From Aquimarina pacifica (GTDB lineage Bacteria > Bacteroidota > Bacteroidia > Flavobacteriales > Flavobacteriaceae), in contig NZ_JACC01000027.1 in NCBI RefSeq assembly GCF_000520955.1, forward strand, positions 1 to 64,000: DNA of 64,000 bases, in the 5' to 3' direction. Positions 1 to 9,746 of this stretch are shown here, in pieces. The notes below the pieces were generated by a model. That model ran no database searches. It was not told where the DNA came from and worked only from the letters and a program-made list of their open reading frames with translations. Numbering within the stretch: the stretch's first letter is position 1; every line of letters starts with the position of its first letter. The position numbers and the translations under genes are program-made.

Positions 1-3000
1 GTGCAACCCAATTCCTGATCAGAAGGACAGGTAATATCGGGGTCGGTTGTATCAGCATCAGTGTTTACCTGAAATGTACATTGTGTTTCATTTTCACTAT
101 CATCTGTAACAGTAATCGTTACAGATATATTTGCAGTAAATATAGTTCCTGCTAATGGGGCTTGGGTAATCTCTAGATCCGAATCACAATTATCTGTGGC
201 AACTACCATCGTAGTATAATCGGGTAGTTCTGCACCAATCGTTAATGTTTGATCTTCAACACATGTTTCTATCTCTGGTGCGGTGGTATCATTGTGACCT
301 CCATAAACAATGTGTGTTTTTCCTTGTACTTGATCAAAAGGAGAATCTGGTATTTGTCCTAAAAAAACATCATCGATATCATCTCCATTAAAATCTCCAA
401 TTCCGTCAACAGAAGACCCCAAATACCGAGAAGAATCATTAGTCCCCAAAAAATAAACTCCATTGGCACCATTAATTTGACGAAGATCAAAAACTGCATC
501 CCAACTGGTATTTCCATAGACTACATAAACATTTCCGTTATCTCTACTATATTGTGCACTAAGTATTAAATCATCAATATTATCATTATTAAAATCTCCT
601 GCACTATTAATGGATGCTCCGGATTGCCCTCCAAACACATTTCCATAAATAGCAAAACCATTCGTCCCATCTAGACTGGTTAGATCAAAATTTGCCGGAT
701 AACTGGGTTGATTTCCAAAAATCACATAACTTACACCTGCTCCTGGCTCCCCATCATCTGCTGAAGGCGCTGTAACAACAAAATCGCTGTATGCATCTCC
801 ATTAATATCAAACATTCCGGCAGTACCCGCTCCCAGACCTCCATCATTGATTCCGGAAATAACAAATCCATTAGAGCCATCTAACGTAGTTAAATCCATT
901 TCTGCAACCCCTGGACCCGGACCAAATACGACGAACGCCTGCCCTGTTCTACTCACACCATTAATTTCTGAGTATGGAGCTCCGACAACTATATCCCCAA
1001 AACCATCATCATTAATATCACCTATCCCTGATGCACTGCTACCTAAACGGCTATTAAGAAGTACCCCATTCATTTTGAATCCATTGGTACCATTGAGACC
1101 ATCTAAATCAAAATTACTTGGAAATGTAACCCCAGAACCAAAAACCACATAAGCATTACCAGCATGATCCATGCCATTGGGTGATGAATAATAGGTTCCT
1201 AAAATTATATCATCAATATCATCGTCGTTTACATCACCGGCAGCTCTAACAATATTCCCACCTCCAGCTGAATTAGTTTCTTCATCATACGTAATCGTAA
1301 ACCCATTGCTTCCATCAAGGGATGCTACATCAAATTCAAAAGGAAACGGAGAAGTTACATCTCTTCCATAAATTATAAATGCTTCATAAGAGTCATTAAG
1401 GATAAGATCATCTATCCCATCATCATTAAAATCACCTATCTTATCTGCCGAGACAAATTCGAAACCTCCGGTACTTTGCTTTGTGATTTTAAATCCTTGT
1501 GAAGGTGTTAGAAGAAACAGGTCAAAAGTGGAGGGATATGGAGTACTGGAACCATAAACCACATAAGCTTCGAAAGGCGCATCAGGTAGGGCATATTGGT
1601 CGTCATAATTAGAGAGATGCTCAGCAACCAAAATGATTACATCATCCAAACCATCATTATTAATATCACCTGCATCACTCACAAATGTTGACCAACCTGG
1701 CCTTTCAAGATAAGGTCCCATCATGGTAAACCCATTAGATCCTGATAATTGTTCTGGATAGACTAAGTCGTAACATTCGGGTTCTTCGATATCCTGCAGT
1801 ATGATAGAAAACTGACATTCTGTATAATTACCTGCTCTATCTTCTGCTCTGATGGTTACTATCATCCCATCAGTTACGGGAGTACCCCTTGGTGGATCTT
1901 GTGTAATAATTAATGTATAATTAGGTTGACATCCATCGGTAATATCCTCATACATAGGCTGTATATATTCCGGCAATGTTACATCTGGTGCAAGTATCTG
2001 ATCGCCTGGACAATTTGCTATCACAGGAGGCGTATAATCTATACTTCCGTCCAAGGTTCCTCCATAAACAATATAGGCTCTTCCGGTAAGGTTATAGGAA
2101 TATAATGATCGAGATATTGCACCAATAATCAAGTCAGGTCTATCATCACCATTGATATCACCTGCATTACTTACGTTACGCCCTAATTGTTGATAACTAA
2201 ACCTAGCATCATCTATGAATGCTATTCCATTATCACCATTCACTAAAGAAGTCTCAAAAACAGCGTCCCATGGTTGATCACTACCATAGATCACATATGC
2301 TTCACCCGCGTTGCCCTGGCCATACGCTCCTACAATAATATCATCAAATGTATCGTCATTAAACTTTCCTGCCATACTTACAGAATATCCGACATACCCA
2401 TAGTTTTCATCCCCTTCTATAGTAAAACCATTAGTGCCATCCAAAGCAGTAACATTCATACTTGCTCCAAAACCAGTACTATTTCCAAAAACTACATACG
2501 CTTTTCCTGCTTGGATTGAAGCTTCAACATCTGCATGATATGCTCCAATAATCATATCATCTACCCCATCTACATTAATATCTCCGGCAGCAGAAACCGA
2601 AATACCAAACCGATCTCCACCCTCTGCACCTATCATTTGAAAACCGTTACTTCCATCTAAATCCGAAAGTAATAACTCAGATGGAAATGGATTCGTAGCA
2701 TCGCGGCCATATACCACAAAAGCAACACCTGTATCAGGAATTACGTCAGCAGCATAGGCAAATCCTAATATAATATCATCGAAGCCATCTCTATTAACAT
2801 CACCCGCGGTATTAATGGCTGCTTGATCTGGATTACTTGATCCAGTAAGGGTATCGTAATTAATGACAAAACCATTGCTTCCATCCAATGTTGCTGTATC
2901 AAAAACATCAGGAAATGTATCAGAGGACCCAAAAATGACATTTCCTTTCCCTGAAAGAACTCCGACAGAAGTAGATGAATATACGATTACATCAGGTTGA

Positions 3001-3647
3001 CCATCACTATTAATATCTCCTGCTGTATTTACTGCTGTTCCAAAAGATCTTTCATCAGTTGTAGAGATCAATCTAAACCCCGTACTCCCAGAAATATTGG
3101 AGGTTAATAAAGTAGAAGAAAATGTATCACCCCCAAAAACAACATAGGCACTTTCATTTCCGGGCTCTCCTAAAATAACATCATCAAACCCATCGTCATT
3201 AAGATCCCCAAGAGCCCCTGATGATAATCCAAGATTCCCATCTTCCGTTTCTCCTTGTATAGTAAATCCATTGGTCCCATCCAATGTTGATAAATCAAAA
3301 TTGAGATCAAATGGCTCGCCCTCTTTGCCAAATACAATATATACCGTTCCTGCATCTTCTTCTGCTGTATCGGCCAAAGGAGCACTTATCAAAAAATCAT
3401 CAATATCATCATCATTGATGTGACCAGCATTACTAACAACATATCCTGCTTGATCATATGCTGTAACGCCTTCTGCAATGAAACCATTGTCTCCATTAAT
3501 GTAAGAAATAGGTATTTCCGGACATTCATAAGGACTACTTGACTGACCATAAGAACCTAAAAAACAATTACATAAAATAATAAAACTCAAAAGTAATAAT
3601 TGTATCCCCTTATCAATTTTAACTTTTTTATTCACTACATTTTTCAT
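1..3647 (-). CDS. Giant FG-GAP / HYR repeat surface protein (C-terminus beyond window)
   Basis: Translating the minus strand from the ATG at 3647 gives an open frame of 1215 residues that leaves the left edge, so the protein is partial. Residues 1-36 look like a signal peptide with a hydrophobic core (QLLLLSFIILCNCFLG). I count about 14 FG-GAP (integrin-alpha-like) repeats, each with a calcium-loop motif of the form GDxNxDGxDDxIxG and an adjacent VVFG/VVYG strand. Two HYR domains are inserted, near residues 540-615 and from about 1137. These folds build extracellular adhesive beta-propellers. A type IX sorting domain is likely at the missing C-terminus (inference). No neighbour shares its orientation closely; a 276-base spacer separates it from the FtsX gene. 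Confidence 0.9.
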   Translation of the reverse strand, partial: MKNVVNKKVKIDKGIQLLLLSFIILCNCFLGSYGQSSSPYECPEIPISYINGDNGFIAEGVTAYDQAGYVVSNAGHINDDDIDDFLISAPLADTAEEDAGTVYIVFGKEGEPFDLNFDLSTLDGTNGFTIQGETEDGNLGLSSGALGDLNDDGFDDVILGEPGNESAYVVFGGDTFSSTLLTSNISGSTGFRLISTTDERSFGTAVNTAGDINSDGQPDVIVYSSTSVGVLSGKGNVIFGSSDTFPDVFDTATLDGSNGFVINYDTLTGSSNPDQAAINTAGDVNRDGFDDIILGFAYAADVIPDTGVAFVVYGRDATNPFPSELLLSDLDGSNGFQMIGAEGGDRFGISVSAAGDINVDGVDDMIIGAYHADVEASIQAGKAYVVFGNSTGFGASMNVTALDGTNGFTIEGDENYGYVGYSVSMAGKFNDDTFDDIIVGAYGQGNAGEAYVIYGSDQPWDAVFETSLVNGDNGIAFIDDARFSYQQLGRNVSNAGDINGDDRPDLIIGAISRSLYSYNLTGRAYIVYGGTLDGSIDYTPPVIANCPGDQILAPDVTLPEYIQPMYEDITDGCQPNYTLIITQDPPRGTPVTDGMIVTIRAEDRAGNYTECQFSIILQDIEEPECYDLVYPEQLSGSNGFTMMGPYLERPGWSTFVSDAGDINNDGLDDVIILVAEHLSNYDDQYALPDAPFEAYVVYGSSTPYPSTFDLFLLTPSQGFKITKQSTGGFEFVSADKIGDFNDDGIDDLILNDSYEAFIIYGRDVTSPFPFEFDVASLDGSNGFTITYDEETNSAGGGNIVRAAGDVNDDDIDDIILGTYYSSPNGMDHAGNAYVVFGSGVTFPSNFDLDGLNGTNGFKMNGVLLNSRLGSSASGIGDINDDGFGDIVVGAPYSEINGVSRTGQAFVVFGPGPGVAEMDLTTLDGSNGFVISGINDGGLGAGTAGMFDINGDAYSDFVVTAPSADDGEPGAGVSYVIFGNQPSYPANFDLTSLDGTNGFAIYGNVFGGQSGASINSAGDFNNDNIDDLILSAQYSRDNGNVYVVYGNTSWDAVFDLRQINGANGVYFLGTNDSSRYLGSSVDGIGDFNGDDIDDVFLGQIPDSPFDQVQGKTHIVYGGHNDTTAPEIETCVEDQTLTIGAELPDYTTMVVATDNCDSDLEITQAPLAGTIFTANISVTITVTDDSENETQCTFQVNTDADTTDPDITCPSDQELGC

Positions 3648-3923
3648 CTCTCCTTCCTTATAATTAACTCCTACGAAATTAAAATGTAGCGCGAAAAATG
3701 TTGGTACTATATACCGTGATAAATTATCTTTAAAAAATCACGGTTTTCAGTGTTTTTTTATTTAAAAAAATTTTTTTCATAACCATTAATTCAAATTTTA
3801 CAGAAAAGAAAAGTTGAATTTTATTTTCTATCAAATCTCTTTTCATAATAAATGAGGTTGGGTCATTAATATGGAATATCTTTTTTAAGAAAAATATGAT
3901 ATGGTAGTAAGTACATTATTTCC
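3648..3923. other. Intergenic spacer, no gene seen
   Basis: This AT-rich spacer separates the start of the FG-GAP gene from the end of the FtsX-like gene on the same strand. It must carry the promoter of the FG-GAP gene, but I could not pick a clear TAnnTTTG box. Confidence 0.5.
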
Positions 3924-5165
3924 TTACTGAAAACGTATTGATTTTGTGGGAGATATTTTTGATATTATATACGAAGGAATTAATAACATAAGAAGGCATA
4001 ACAACATAGTACCTATATTAAGAATAAATATATACCCCCAATCTATATAAATAGGTGCTGTATTTACATAGTATGTTTCTGGATTGAGACTTACTATCTC
4101 ATATTTTTGTTGAAGTAGCAATAATCCAATTCCGATTAGATTTCCCCAAAAAAGTCCAATCAATATTAAATACGCAGCGTTATACAAAAAAGTCTTACGT
4201 ATACTCCAATCATTTGCTCCCAAGGCTTTCAATATTCCTATCATAGGTGTTTTTTCAAGAATCAAAACAAGTAAAGCGGTAATCATATTAATTCCTGCCA
4301 CCAAAATAATGATTCCTATAATACCAATAATATTCAAATCAAAAAGCTTTAACCATTCAAAAATAGTAGCATATTTTAAAGTAATAGTCTGACTATCTAA
4401 AGTAGAGGGTATATTTTCATAAATCTCCTGTCCTTTTTGATCTATCTTATCAAAATCATCAAGAAATACTTCGAAGTTTCCGACATCATCTTTCTCCCAT
4501 TTATTCATTTTAATGATATGGCGTATATCTGCAAAAAGAAAGGTTTCATCAAATTCTTGAAAACCTGAATTATAAATCCCTATAACCTTAAAAGCTCTAA
4601 CGAAAGGTTTTGAATTTGACGAGGTATTTTTTTTCAAAAAATATGTAACTACTTTATCTCCTAATTTCAACCCCAATCGATTGGCTAAATGCGATGACAA
4701 AAGAATTTCTTCATTAAGTTTTCCTGTATAGTCAGGAATTTTACCCTCAATAAGGTATTCCTCAAAATAATTCCAATTATACTCTTTTCCTACTCCTTTT
4801 ACCACAACTCCATCAAAATCTGTTGCTGTTCTTATGAGCCCCATTTTTGTAGCTACACCTTGTATATGGGTTATCCCATCTACTTCTGGGAATTCTGGGT
4901 AAAAACTTTGATCTGTCGATATTGGAAATGTGGACTCTAAACTACTGTTACCATCAAAATTAGAAATTAAAACATGCCCGTTAAATGCGGCAACTTTTTC
5001 ACGAATTTTGCGTTGTAAGCCTACACCTGTAGCAATAGTAATCAACATCATGATCATACCGATTGCAATAGCCGAAATTGCAATTTTTATGATTGGGGTC
5101 GAAATGCTACTTTTATGTTCCTTACCTTTGATAAGGCGTTTGGCAATAAAATACTCAAAATTCAA
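3924..5165 (-). CDS. FtsX/LolE-like ABC transporter permease
   Basis: A 413-residue inner-membrane protein of the FtsX/MacB permease family. It has the family layout: one N-terminal membrane helix (about residues 22-45), a large periplasmic domain (about 46-270), then three helices (about 275-300, 325-350 and 375-402). Relatives with partner ATPases extract lipoproteins (LolCE) or drive cell-wall hydrolases or efflux; no ATPase gene is adjacent, so the substrate is unknown. The start is a TTG at 5165: an in-frame TGA lies just upstream, and the next Met is at residue 37, inside the first helix. The start lies only 8 bases from that of the divergent DUF1343 gene. Confidence 0.85.
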   Translation of the reverse strand: MNFEYFIAKRLIKGKEHKSSISTPIIKIAISAIAIGMIMMLITIATGVGLQRKIREKVAAFNGHVLISNFDGNSSLESTFPISTDQSFYPEFPEVDGITHIQGVATKMGLIRTATDFDGVVVKGVGKEYNWNYFEEYLIEGKIPDYTGKLNEEILLSSHLANRLGLKLGDKVVTYFLKKNTSSNSKPFVRAFKVIGIYNSGFQEFDETFLFADIRHIIKMNKWEKDDVGNFEVFLDDFDKIDQKGQEIYENIPSTLDSQTITLKYATIFEWLKLFDLNIIGIIGIIILVAGINMITALLVLILEKTPMIGILKALGANDWSIRKTFLYNAAYLILIGLFWGNLIGIGLLLLQQKYEIVSLNPETYYVNTAPIYIDWGYIFILNIGTMLLCLLMLLIPSYIISKISPTKSIRFQ

Positions 5166-5173
5166 GTTTCACT

Positions 5174-6454
5174 ATGGTTTTTGTTAGAAATGCATTCAAA
5201 AATACATTTTTATTCCTTTTAATAATTTTTATTTCTTGTGTAAGCGGAATAAAAACACCTCCGAATACTGAGGCTGAAGAAGCTGAGAGTCCTATTTCTT
5301 CTTCATACCGCGTACAAGATACTATAAAAAACCAACATCAAATTGTTGTTGGGGCAAATCAAACAGAGGTTTATATACCGCTTATCGGAAATAAAAAAAT
5401 AGCCCTTGTAGGAAATCAGACTTCTGTTATTTTTAAGAATACTATAGACCAAGAAGATTATGTACATCTAGTTGACTCTTTGCTATCAAGGAATATCAAT
5501 ATTGTTAAAGTTTTTGCTCCCGAACATGGTTTTAGAGGCAAAGCAGATGCTGCTGAACTTGTTGCCGACGGAAAAGATATTAAAACAGGTATTCCTATTT
5601 TATCTTTATATGGTAAACAAAAAAAGCCTTCAACTAAATCTTTATCTGATATTGAGCTTATGGTTTTTGATATTCAAGATGTGGGGGTACGATTTTACAC
5701 TTATATCTCTACACTTCATTATGTCATGCAGGCCTGCGCAGAAAATAACATTCCGGTGTTGATATTAGACCGTCCCAATCCCAATGCTCATTATATCGAT
5801 GGTCCTACCCTAGAATCAAAACATGCAAGTTTTGTTGGCATGCATCCCATTCCTTTGGTTCATGGTATGACAATTGGTGAATATGCTAAAATGGTTAATG
5901 GTGAAGGCTGGCTAGGTAAAGGCTTAAAATGCGATATTGAGATCATTCCTGTAAAAAACTATACACATAGCACTCCATACCACCTACCCATTCGACCTTC
6001 TCCGAACTTACCTAATGATAAAGCTATCAATCTATACCCTAGTCTAGGTTTTTTTGAAGGCACTACCATTAATGCAGGTCGAGGAACAGAATATCAATTC
6101 CAGATGTATGGATCGCCAGATCTCACCATTGAAAATTACGACTACACCTATATCCCGAAACCTAATTTTGGGGCAAAATATCCCAAACATAGAGGAGAAA
6201 TATGTTATGGTCAAGATTTAAGAAAAAGTACTGCATTAGATTCAATACAATTGAAATGGCTGTTTGATGCTTATAACAATTCAAAAAATAAAGAAACATT
6301 CTTTAAGACTAAATCGTTTACAGCCCATGCTGGCAATGAAAAACTGCAACAGCAAATAGAACAAGGAATATCCCTACAAGAAGTACGAGCTTCATGGCAA
6401 GAGGATTTAGAAAAGTTTAAAGAAAAAAGAGAACAATATCTTATTTACAAATAG
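5174..6454 (+). CDS. DUF1343 lipoprotein, NamZ-like exo-beta-N-acetylmuramidase
   Basis: This 426-residue protein belongs to DUF1343, whose Bacillus member NamZ removes terminal MurNAc from peptidoglycan fragments. Family signatures are visible: VGNQTS near residue 80, FAPEHGFRG near 115, a VFDIQDVGVRFYTYISTLHY block near 165, LDRPNPN near 200 and PSPNLPN near 275. The N-terminus is a lipoprotein signal (LLIIFISCVSG, Cys near residue 22), so it should be anchored in the periplasm or outer membrane. A role in peptidoglycan recycling is inferred from the family. It is divergent from the FtsX-like permease, so each promoter must lie inside the other gene. A strong terminator follows at 6593. Confidence 0.88.
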   Translation: MVFVRNAFKNTFLFLLIIFISCVSGIKTPPNTEAEEAESPISSSYRVQDTIKNQHQIVVGANQTEVYIPLIGNKKIALVGNQTSVIFKNTIDQEDYVHLVDSLLSRNINIVKVFAPEHGFRGKADAAELVADGKDIKTGIPILSLYGKQKKPSTKSLSDIELMVFDIQDVGVRFYTYISTLHYVMQACAENNIPVLILDRPNPNAHYIDGPTLESKHASFVGMHPIPLVHGMTIGEYAKMVNGEGWLGKGLKCDIEIIPVKNYTHSTPYHLPIRPSPNLPNDKAINLYPSLGFFEGTTINAGRGTEYQFQMYGSPDLTIENYDYTYIPKPNFGAKYPKHRGEICYGQDLRKSTALDSIQLKWLFDAYNNSKNKETFFKTKSFTAHAGNEKLQQQIEQGISLQEVRASWQEDLEKFKEKREQYLIYK

Positions 6455-6592
6455 ATTCTCATTATAACTATAAAATTACTAAAAATCCTTTACTACTTAT
6501 TTTGAAAAAAATATCCTAAGGAAGTTGATTCTTTTGGCGTACAAATAAAACAAATTAAACACAAATAGCTACAAAACAACATTTTACACAAT

Positions 6593-6626
6593 AAAAATAC
6601 CCCTGAAAACAGGGGTATTTTTTTTT
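6593..6626 (+). terminator. Rho-independent terminator
   Basis: A 13-bp perfect stem (6593-6605 with 6610-6622) closes a four-A loop and runs into a T tract. It ends the DUF1343 transcript just before the -7 box of the sensor kinase gene. The loop-side bases CTGAAAACAGGGG recur at 9665. Confidence 0.9.
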
Positions 6627-6637
6627 ACAGGAAACAA

Positions 6638-6645
6638 TACATTTG
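6638..6645 (+). promoter_or_regulatory. Promoter -7 box TACATTTG
   Basis: The octamer matches TAnnTTTG, the Bacteroidota -7 box, and lies directly after the terminator. The candidate ATG at 6655 starts only 9 bases downstream, so the leader would be very short or absent. Confidence 0.55.
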
Positions 6646-6654
6646 TCTATGCTT

Positions 6655-8799
6655 ATGTCATTACATAGAGTCATTATATATAATATCTTTCTTCTTCCTT
6701 ACCTCATTTTGGCGCAGGTAAAGGAGCATAAGATTGTCCATCTTGGAGAAAGTATAATTCAAGGTTATGGAGAAAAAGAAGAACAATACATAGAAAAAGC
6801 ATACGAGCTGTTTCACAATAATAAGCAAAAAGAAGCTTACCAACTAGCACACAGACTACTTAAGACTGTAGTAAAAAGACATTCTAAAGCCAAGACAAGT
6901 CTACTTTTGGGGTATTACTTTAATTCAAAAGGTCTTATAGATTCTAGTTTTTATTTTACCAACAAAGCAATAAAACTCAACATTATCTCCAATGATTCAC
7001 TAAGAAATCGAATTAACGGACAAGCGTATAATCTACTCGGTATTAATTGCAAAAACAAAGGCCTACTCGAGAAAAGTAAAAAATGGCACATACAAGGGAT
7101 TAGTGTCTCACAAAAATTTAATGAAGAAAACCTATATTACGCACACACGCACGGTTTAGCACTTACTTACAGTAAAATGAAAGATTATGAAAATGCCTTA
7201 AACTTGTTTAAAGAGTGTTTAGAATACAAAAAAAACCCAGAGATCGTTTATGGAAGCTATATCAATATCGCTAATATTTATGCCCAATTAAAAGATTATA
7301 ATTCATCAAATAATTACTTTGAAAAAGCACTACAATTAAGTCAGAAGCAGGAAAAACATAAAGCCTCAGTAGTAATCACTATAAATATAGCCGCAAATTA
7401 TCATGAGCAAGGAAATTTTAAAAAAGCTATTGTTCTATATAAGAGTGCGATCAAAATAGCCGATAAAAATGAGTTTACACAACTTGCACTTATTGCACGT
7501 CTAAATATTGGTAATTCTTTCCTAAAATTAGAACAATATCAAAAGGCAAAAAAAATCTATGAAAGCAGTTTAAGCAGTGCAATAAAACTTGGATTTCTTG
7601 CTGAACAAAAAACAATTTATGACAATCTTAAAGACATACACCTAAAGCTTAAAGATTACCAAAATGCTTTTGAATTTTTAACAAAGTCAATAGAAATTAC
7701 TGATTCTATCAATCAAATGCAAAAGGCCAAAGAGATAAGAGAATTAGAGGTTGAGTACCAAACATTACAAAAAGAAAAAGAAATTAAGGTATTACAAGTT
7801 GTAAACGCCAATAGATCATTAGAACTAAAAAATAAGGAAGAGGCAATAAAGAATCTTAAACTACAACAAGAGGTCATACAAAAAGAAAATGAAAATAAGA
7901 TTTTAGCATTTCAGAATTCATCAGAAAAAAGAAGAAATGAAATTGTTGTCCTAAAAAAAGATCAAGAATTACAAGAAGCGAAACTTATCCGACAAAAAAG
8001 TATAAAAAATATTATTTTATATTCTTCAATAATTATTCTGATCCCTATTATTGGTTTATTGATAATGTATTATCAAAAACTCGTAACTCAGAAGGAATTG
8101 CACAGAAAAAAAGAAGAAATTAGCCAACAACAAACAGCGTCTTTAATAAAAGATCAAGAACTAAAACTTATTAAAGCATCTATAGAGGGGCAAGACAAAG
8201 AGAGAAAACGTATCGCCCAAGAGTTACATGATAGTATTGGTGGTAATCTGGCAGCAATAAAACTACAGCTTAATAATACCATTGTGAATGGCCAAAGGAA
8301 ATCACTAAAAACAATAAATAATCAAATTGATGATACCTATGAACAAGTACGTAATTTATCTCATAATTTGATCCCTAAGAAGTTTAGAAAGAATAATTTT
8401 TGTGATGTTATCGAAGAATATATGGACAATATTGCCAGTGCATGCAATCTCAAAACATCTTTTCTTGTATACCCAAGAAAAGAGATCGATTATATTGATG
8501 AGTTCCTTCAAATCGAAACATTCAAAATTATACAAGAACTTATTACTAATACTATAAAACACGCCAAAGCTTCTTCGATAGAATTGCAATTAAATCTTAT
8601 AGAAGATACACTCAATGTATTATTCGAAGATGATGGGATCGGTTTCGAAACCAAAAATAGTATCGAAGGTATTGGACTTAATAATATAAAAAGTAGATTA
8701 AAAAATATATCCGGCGACTTTTTTATTGATTCTAGAATCAATAGAGGTACCATCATAAATTTAGAAATCCCAATAATAACCATTCAAAATGAAATATAA
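6655..8799 (+). CDS. TPR-domain sensor histidine kinase (NarL/HisKA_3 type)
   Basis: A 714-residue membrane kinase. A signal peptide (about residues 1-21, ending LILAQ) is followed by TPR repeats from about 30 to 360, a long coiled coil (360-450), a membrane helix near 452-475, the HisKA_3 phosphoacceptor box RIAQELHD (His near 524) and a HATPase domain (about 622-712) with DDGIGF and GIGLNNIKSRL. The TPR region is probably periplasmic and senses an unknown signal. I chose the ATG at 6655 over the TTG at 6643 and the ATG at 6649 because the promoter box occupies 6638-6645 and the signal peptide fits better. The gene overlaps the response regulator by 11 bases. Confidence 0.9.
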   Translation: MSLHRVIIYNIFLLPYLILAQVKEHKIVHLGESIIQGYGEKEEQYIEKAYELFHNNKQKEAYQLAHRLLKTVVKRHSKAKTSLLLGYYFNSKGLIDSSFYFTNKAIKLNIISNDSLRNRINGQAYNLLGINCKNKGLLEKSKKWHIQGISVSQKFNEENLYYAHTHGLALTYSKMKDYENALNLFKECLEYKKNPEIVYGSYINIANIYAQLKDYNSSNNYFEKALQLSQKQEKHKASVVITINIAANYHEQGNFKKAIVLYKSAIKIADKNEFTQLALIARLNIGNSFLKLEQYQKAKKIYESSLSSAIKLGFLAEQKTIYDNLKDIHLKLKDYQNAFEFLTKSIEITDSINQMQKAKEIRELEVEYQTLQKEKEIKVLQVVNANRSLELKNKEEAIKNLKLQQEVIQKENENKILAFQNSSEKRRNEIVVLKKDQELQEAKLIRQKSIKNIILYSSIIILIPIIGLLIMYYQKLVTQKELHRKKEEISQQQTASLIKDQELKLIKASIEGQDKERKRIAQELHDSIGGNLAAIKLQLNNTIVNGQRKSLKTINNQIDDTYEQVRNLSHNLIPKKFRKNNFCDVIEEYMDNIASACNLKTSFLVYPRKEIDYIDEFLQIETFKIIQELITNTIKHAKASSIELQLNLIEDTLNVLFEDDGIGFETKNSIEGIGLNNIKSRLKNISGDFFIDSRINRGTIINLEIPIITIQNEI

Positions 8800-9436
8800 T
8801 TTAATTATAGTAGACGATCACAAAATGTTTTTAGACGGTCTGTTAAGTATTTTAAATTCTGAAGATGAGTATAACATCCTGCTAACAGCAAAAGATGGAA
8901 CCCATGTTGCTAAGTATTTAGAGATTAACCCAAATGAAAAAATTGACCTTATCATTACGGATATTTCTATGCCCGAATTAGATGGTATTTCGCTCAACAA
9001 AGTGATAAAAAAGAAAAAAAAGAATATAAAAACACTAATTGTGAGTATGCATAATGATTCGCAAATGATCGATTCACTGATAGAAAATGATGTAGATGGT
9101 TATGTGCCAAAAAATGCCGAAAAAGAAGAACTTCTCAAAGCTATCAAAACCGTACTTAAAGGAAAAAAATACTTCTCAAAAGAAATAAAAGACATTTATC
9201 TCGAGAACAAATTCTTACGTAAGAAACAAGAAGATATCAAATTAACACAACGCGAAGTCGATGTCATCACATTAATCGCTCAAGAATTCACTACTCAAGA
9301 AATTGCTGATCAATTATTTTTGAGCAAGCATACCATAGAAAGTTACAGAAAAAATCTAATCGCAAAATTAAATGTTAGAAATCTGGCAGGGTTAACAAAA
9401 TATGCACTTAAAATGAATTATATAAAAAATGACTGA
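8789..9436 (+). CDS. LuxR/NarL-family response regulator
   Basis: A 215-residue two-domain regulator. The receiver domain shows the acidic pair D9-D10, the phospho-acceptor D58 in IITDISMPELDG and a conserved Lys in the VPKNA segment. The C-terminal LuxR helix-turn-helix (about 148-212) has LTQREVDVITLIAQ and the recognition region LSKHTIESYRKNL. It overlaps the upstream kinase gene by 11 bases, so the two are cotranscribed and form a cognate pair. A sequence shared by the two flanking intergenic regions (6603 and 9665) is a candidate target site. Confidence 0.93.
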   Translation: MKYNLIIVDDHKMFLDGLLSILNSEDEYNILLTAKDGTHVAKYLEINPNEKIDLIITDISMPELDGISLNKVIKKKKKNIKTLIVSMHNDSQMIDSLIENDVDGYVPKNAEKEELLKAIKTVLKGKKYFSKEIKDIYLENKFLRKKQEDIKLTQREVDVITLIAQEFTTQEIADQLFLSKHTIESYRKNLIAKLNVRNLAGLTKYALKMNYIKND

Positions 9437-9746
9437 TTAAACTTATTCTTATTTTAGAAAAACTTTAAAATATTAATCATTTTATAAGAAAGATAATCAC
9501 TTGAAGACTTTACTTCAAAAATAATTCAATTTCTTTTATATATAACCTACTGATTTAGGTACAACACCCAAGACAACTTATTGTTGTTAGTTTTTCAAAA
9601 CACACAGAACTAACTCACTGATTATTAGACAAAATGTTATAAACTTGTTAATTCTAAAAAATCACTGAAAACAGGGGGGTATTTAATACCAAAATGATCT
9701 AATTTTCAAACTCGAAATTCATATAAACCTGAAAAGAATAGTCAAA
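9437..9746 (+). promoter_or_regulatory. Upstream region of the small precursor gene with shared G-rich motif
   Basis: This 310-base gap holds the motif CTGAAAACAGGGGGGTATTT at 9665-9684, almost identical to 6603-6620 in front of the kinase gene. A weak inverted repeat, GTTAGTT (9586-9592) with AACTAAC (9608-9614), lies further upstream. TAATTTTC near 9700 could be a -7 box for the 9747 gene. No other gene is seen. Confidence 0.45.

Noticed and set aside
847..2519. Plus-strand open frames near 847 and 2274
   Set aside because: They lie opposite the FG-GAP repeat gene, whose frame continues across the region with regular repeats.
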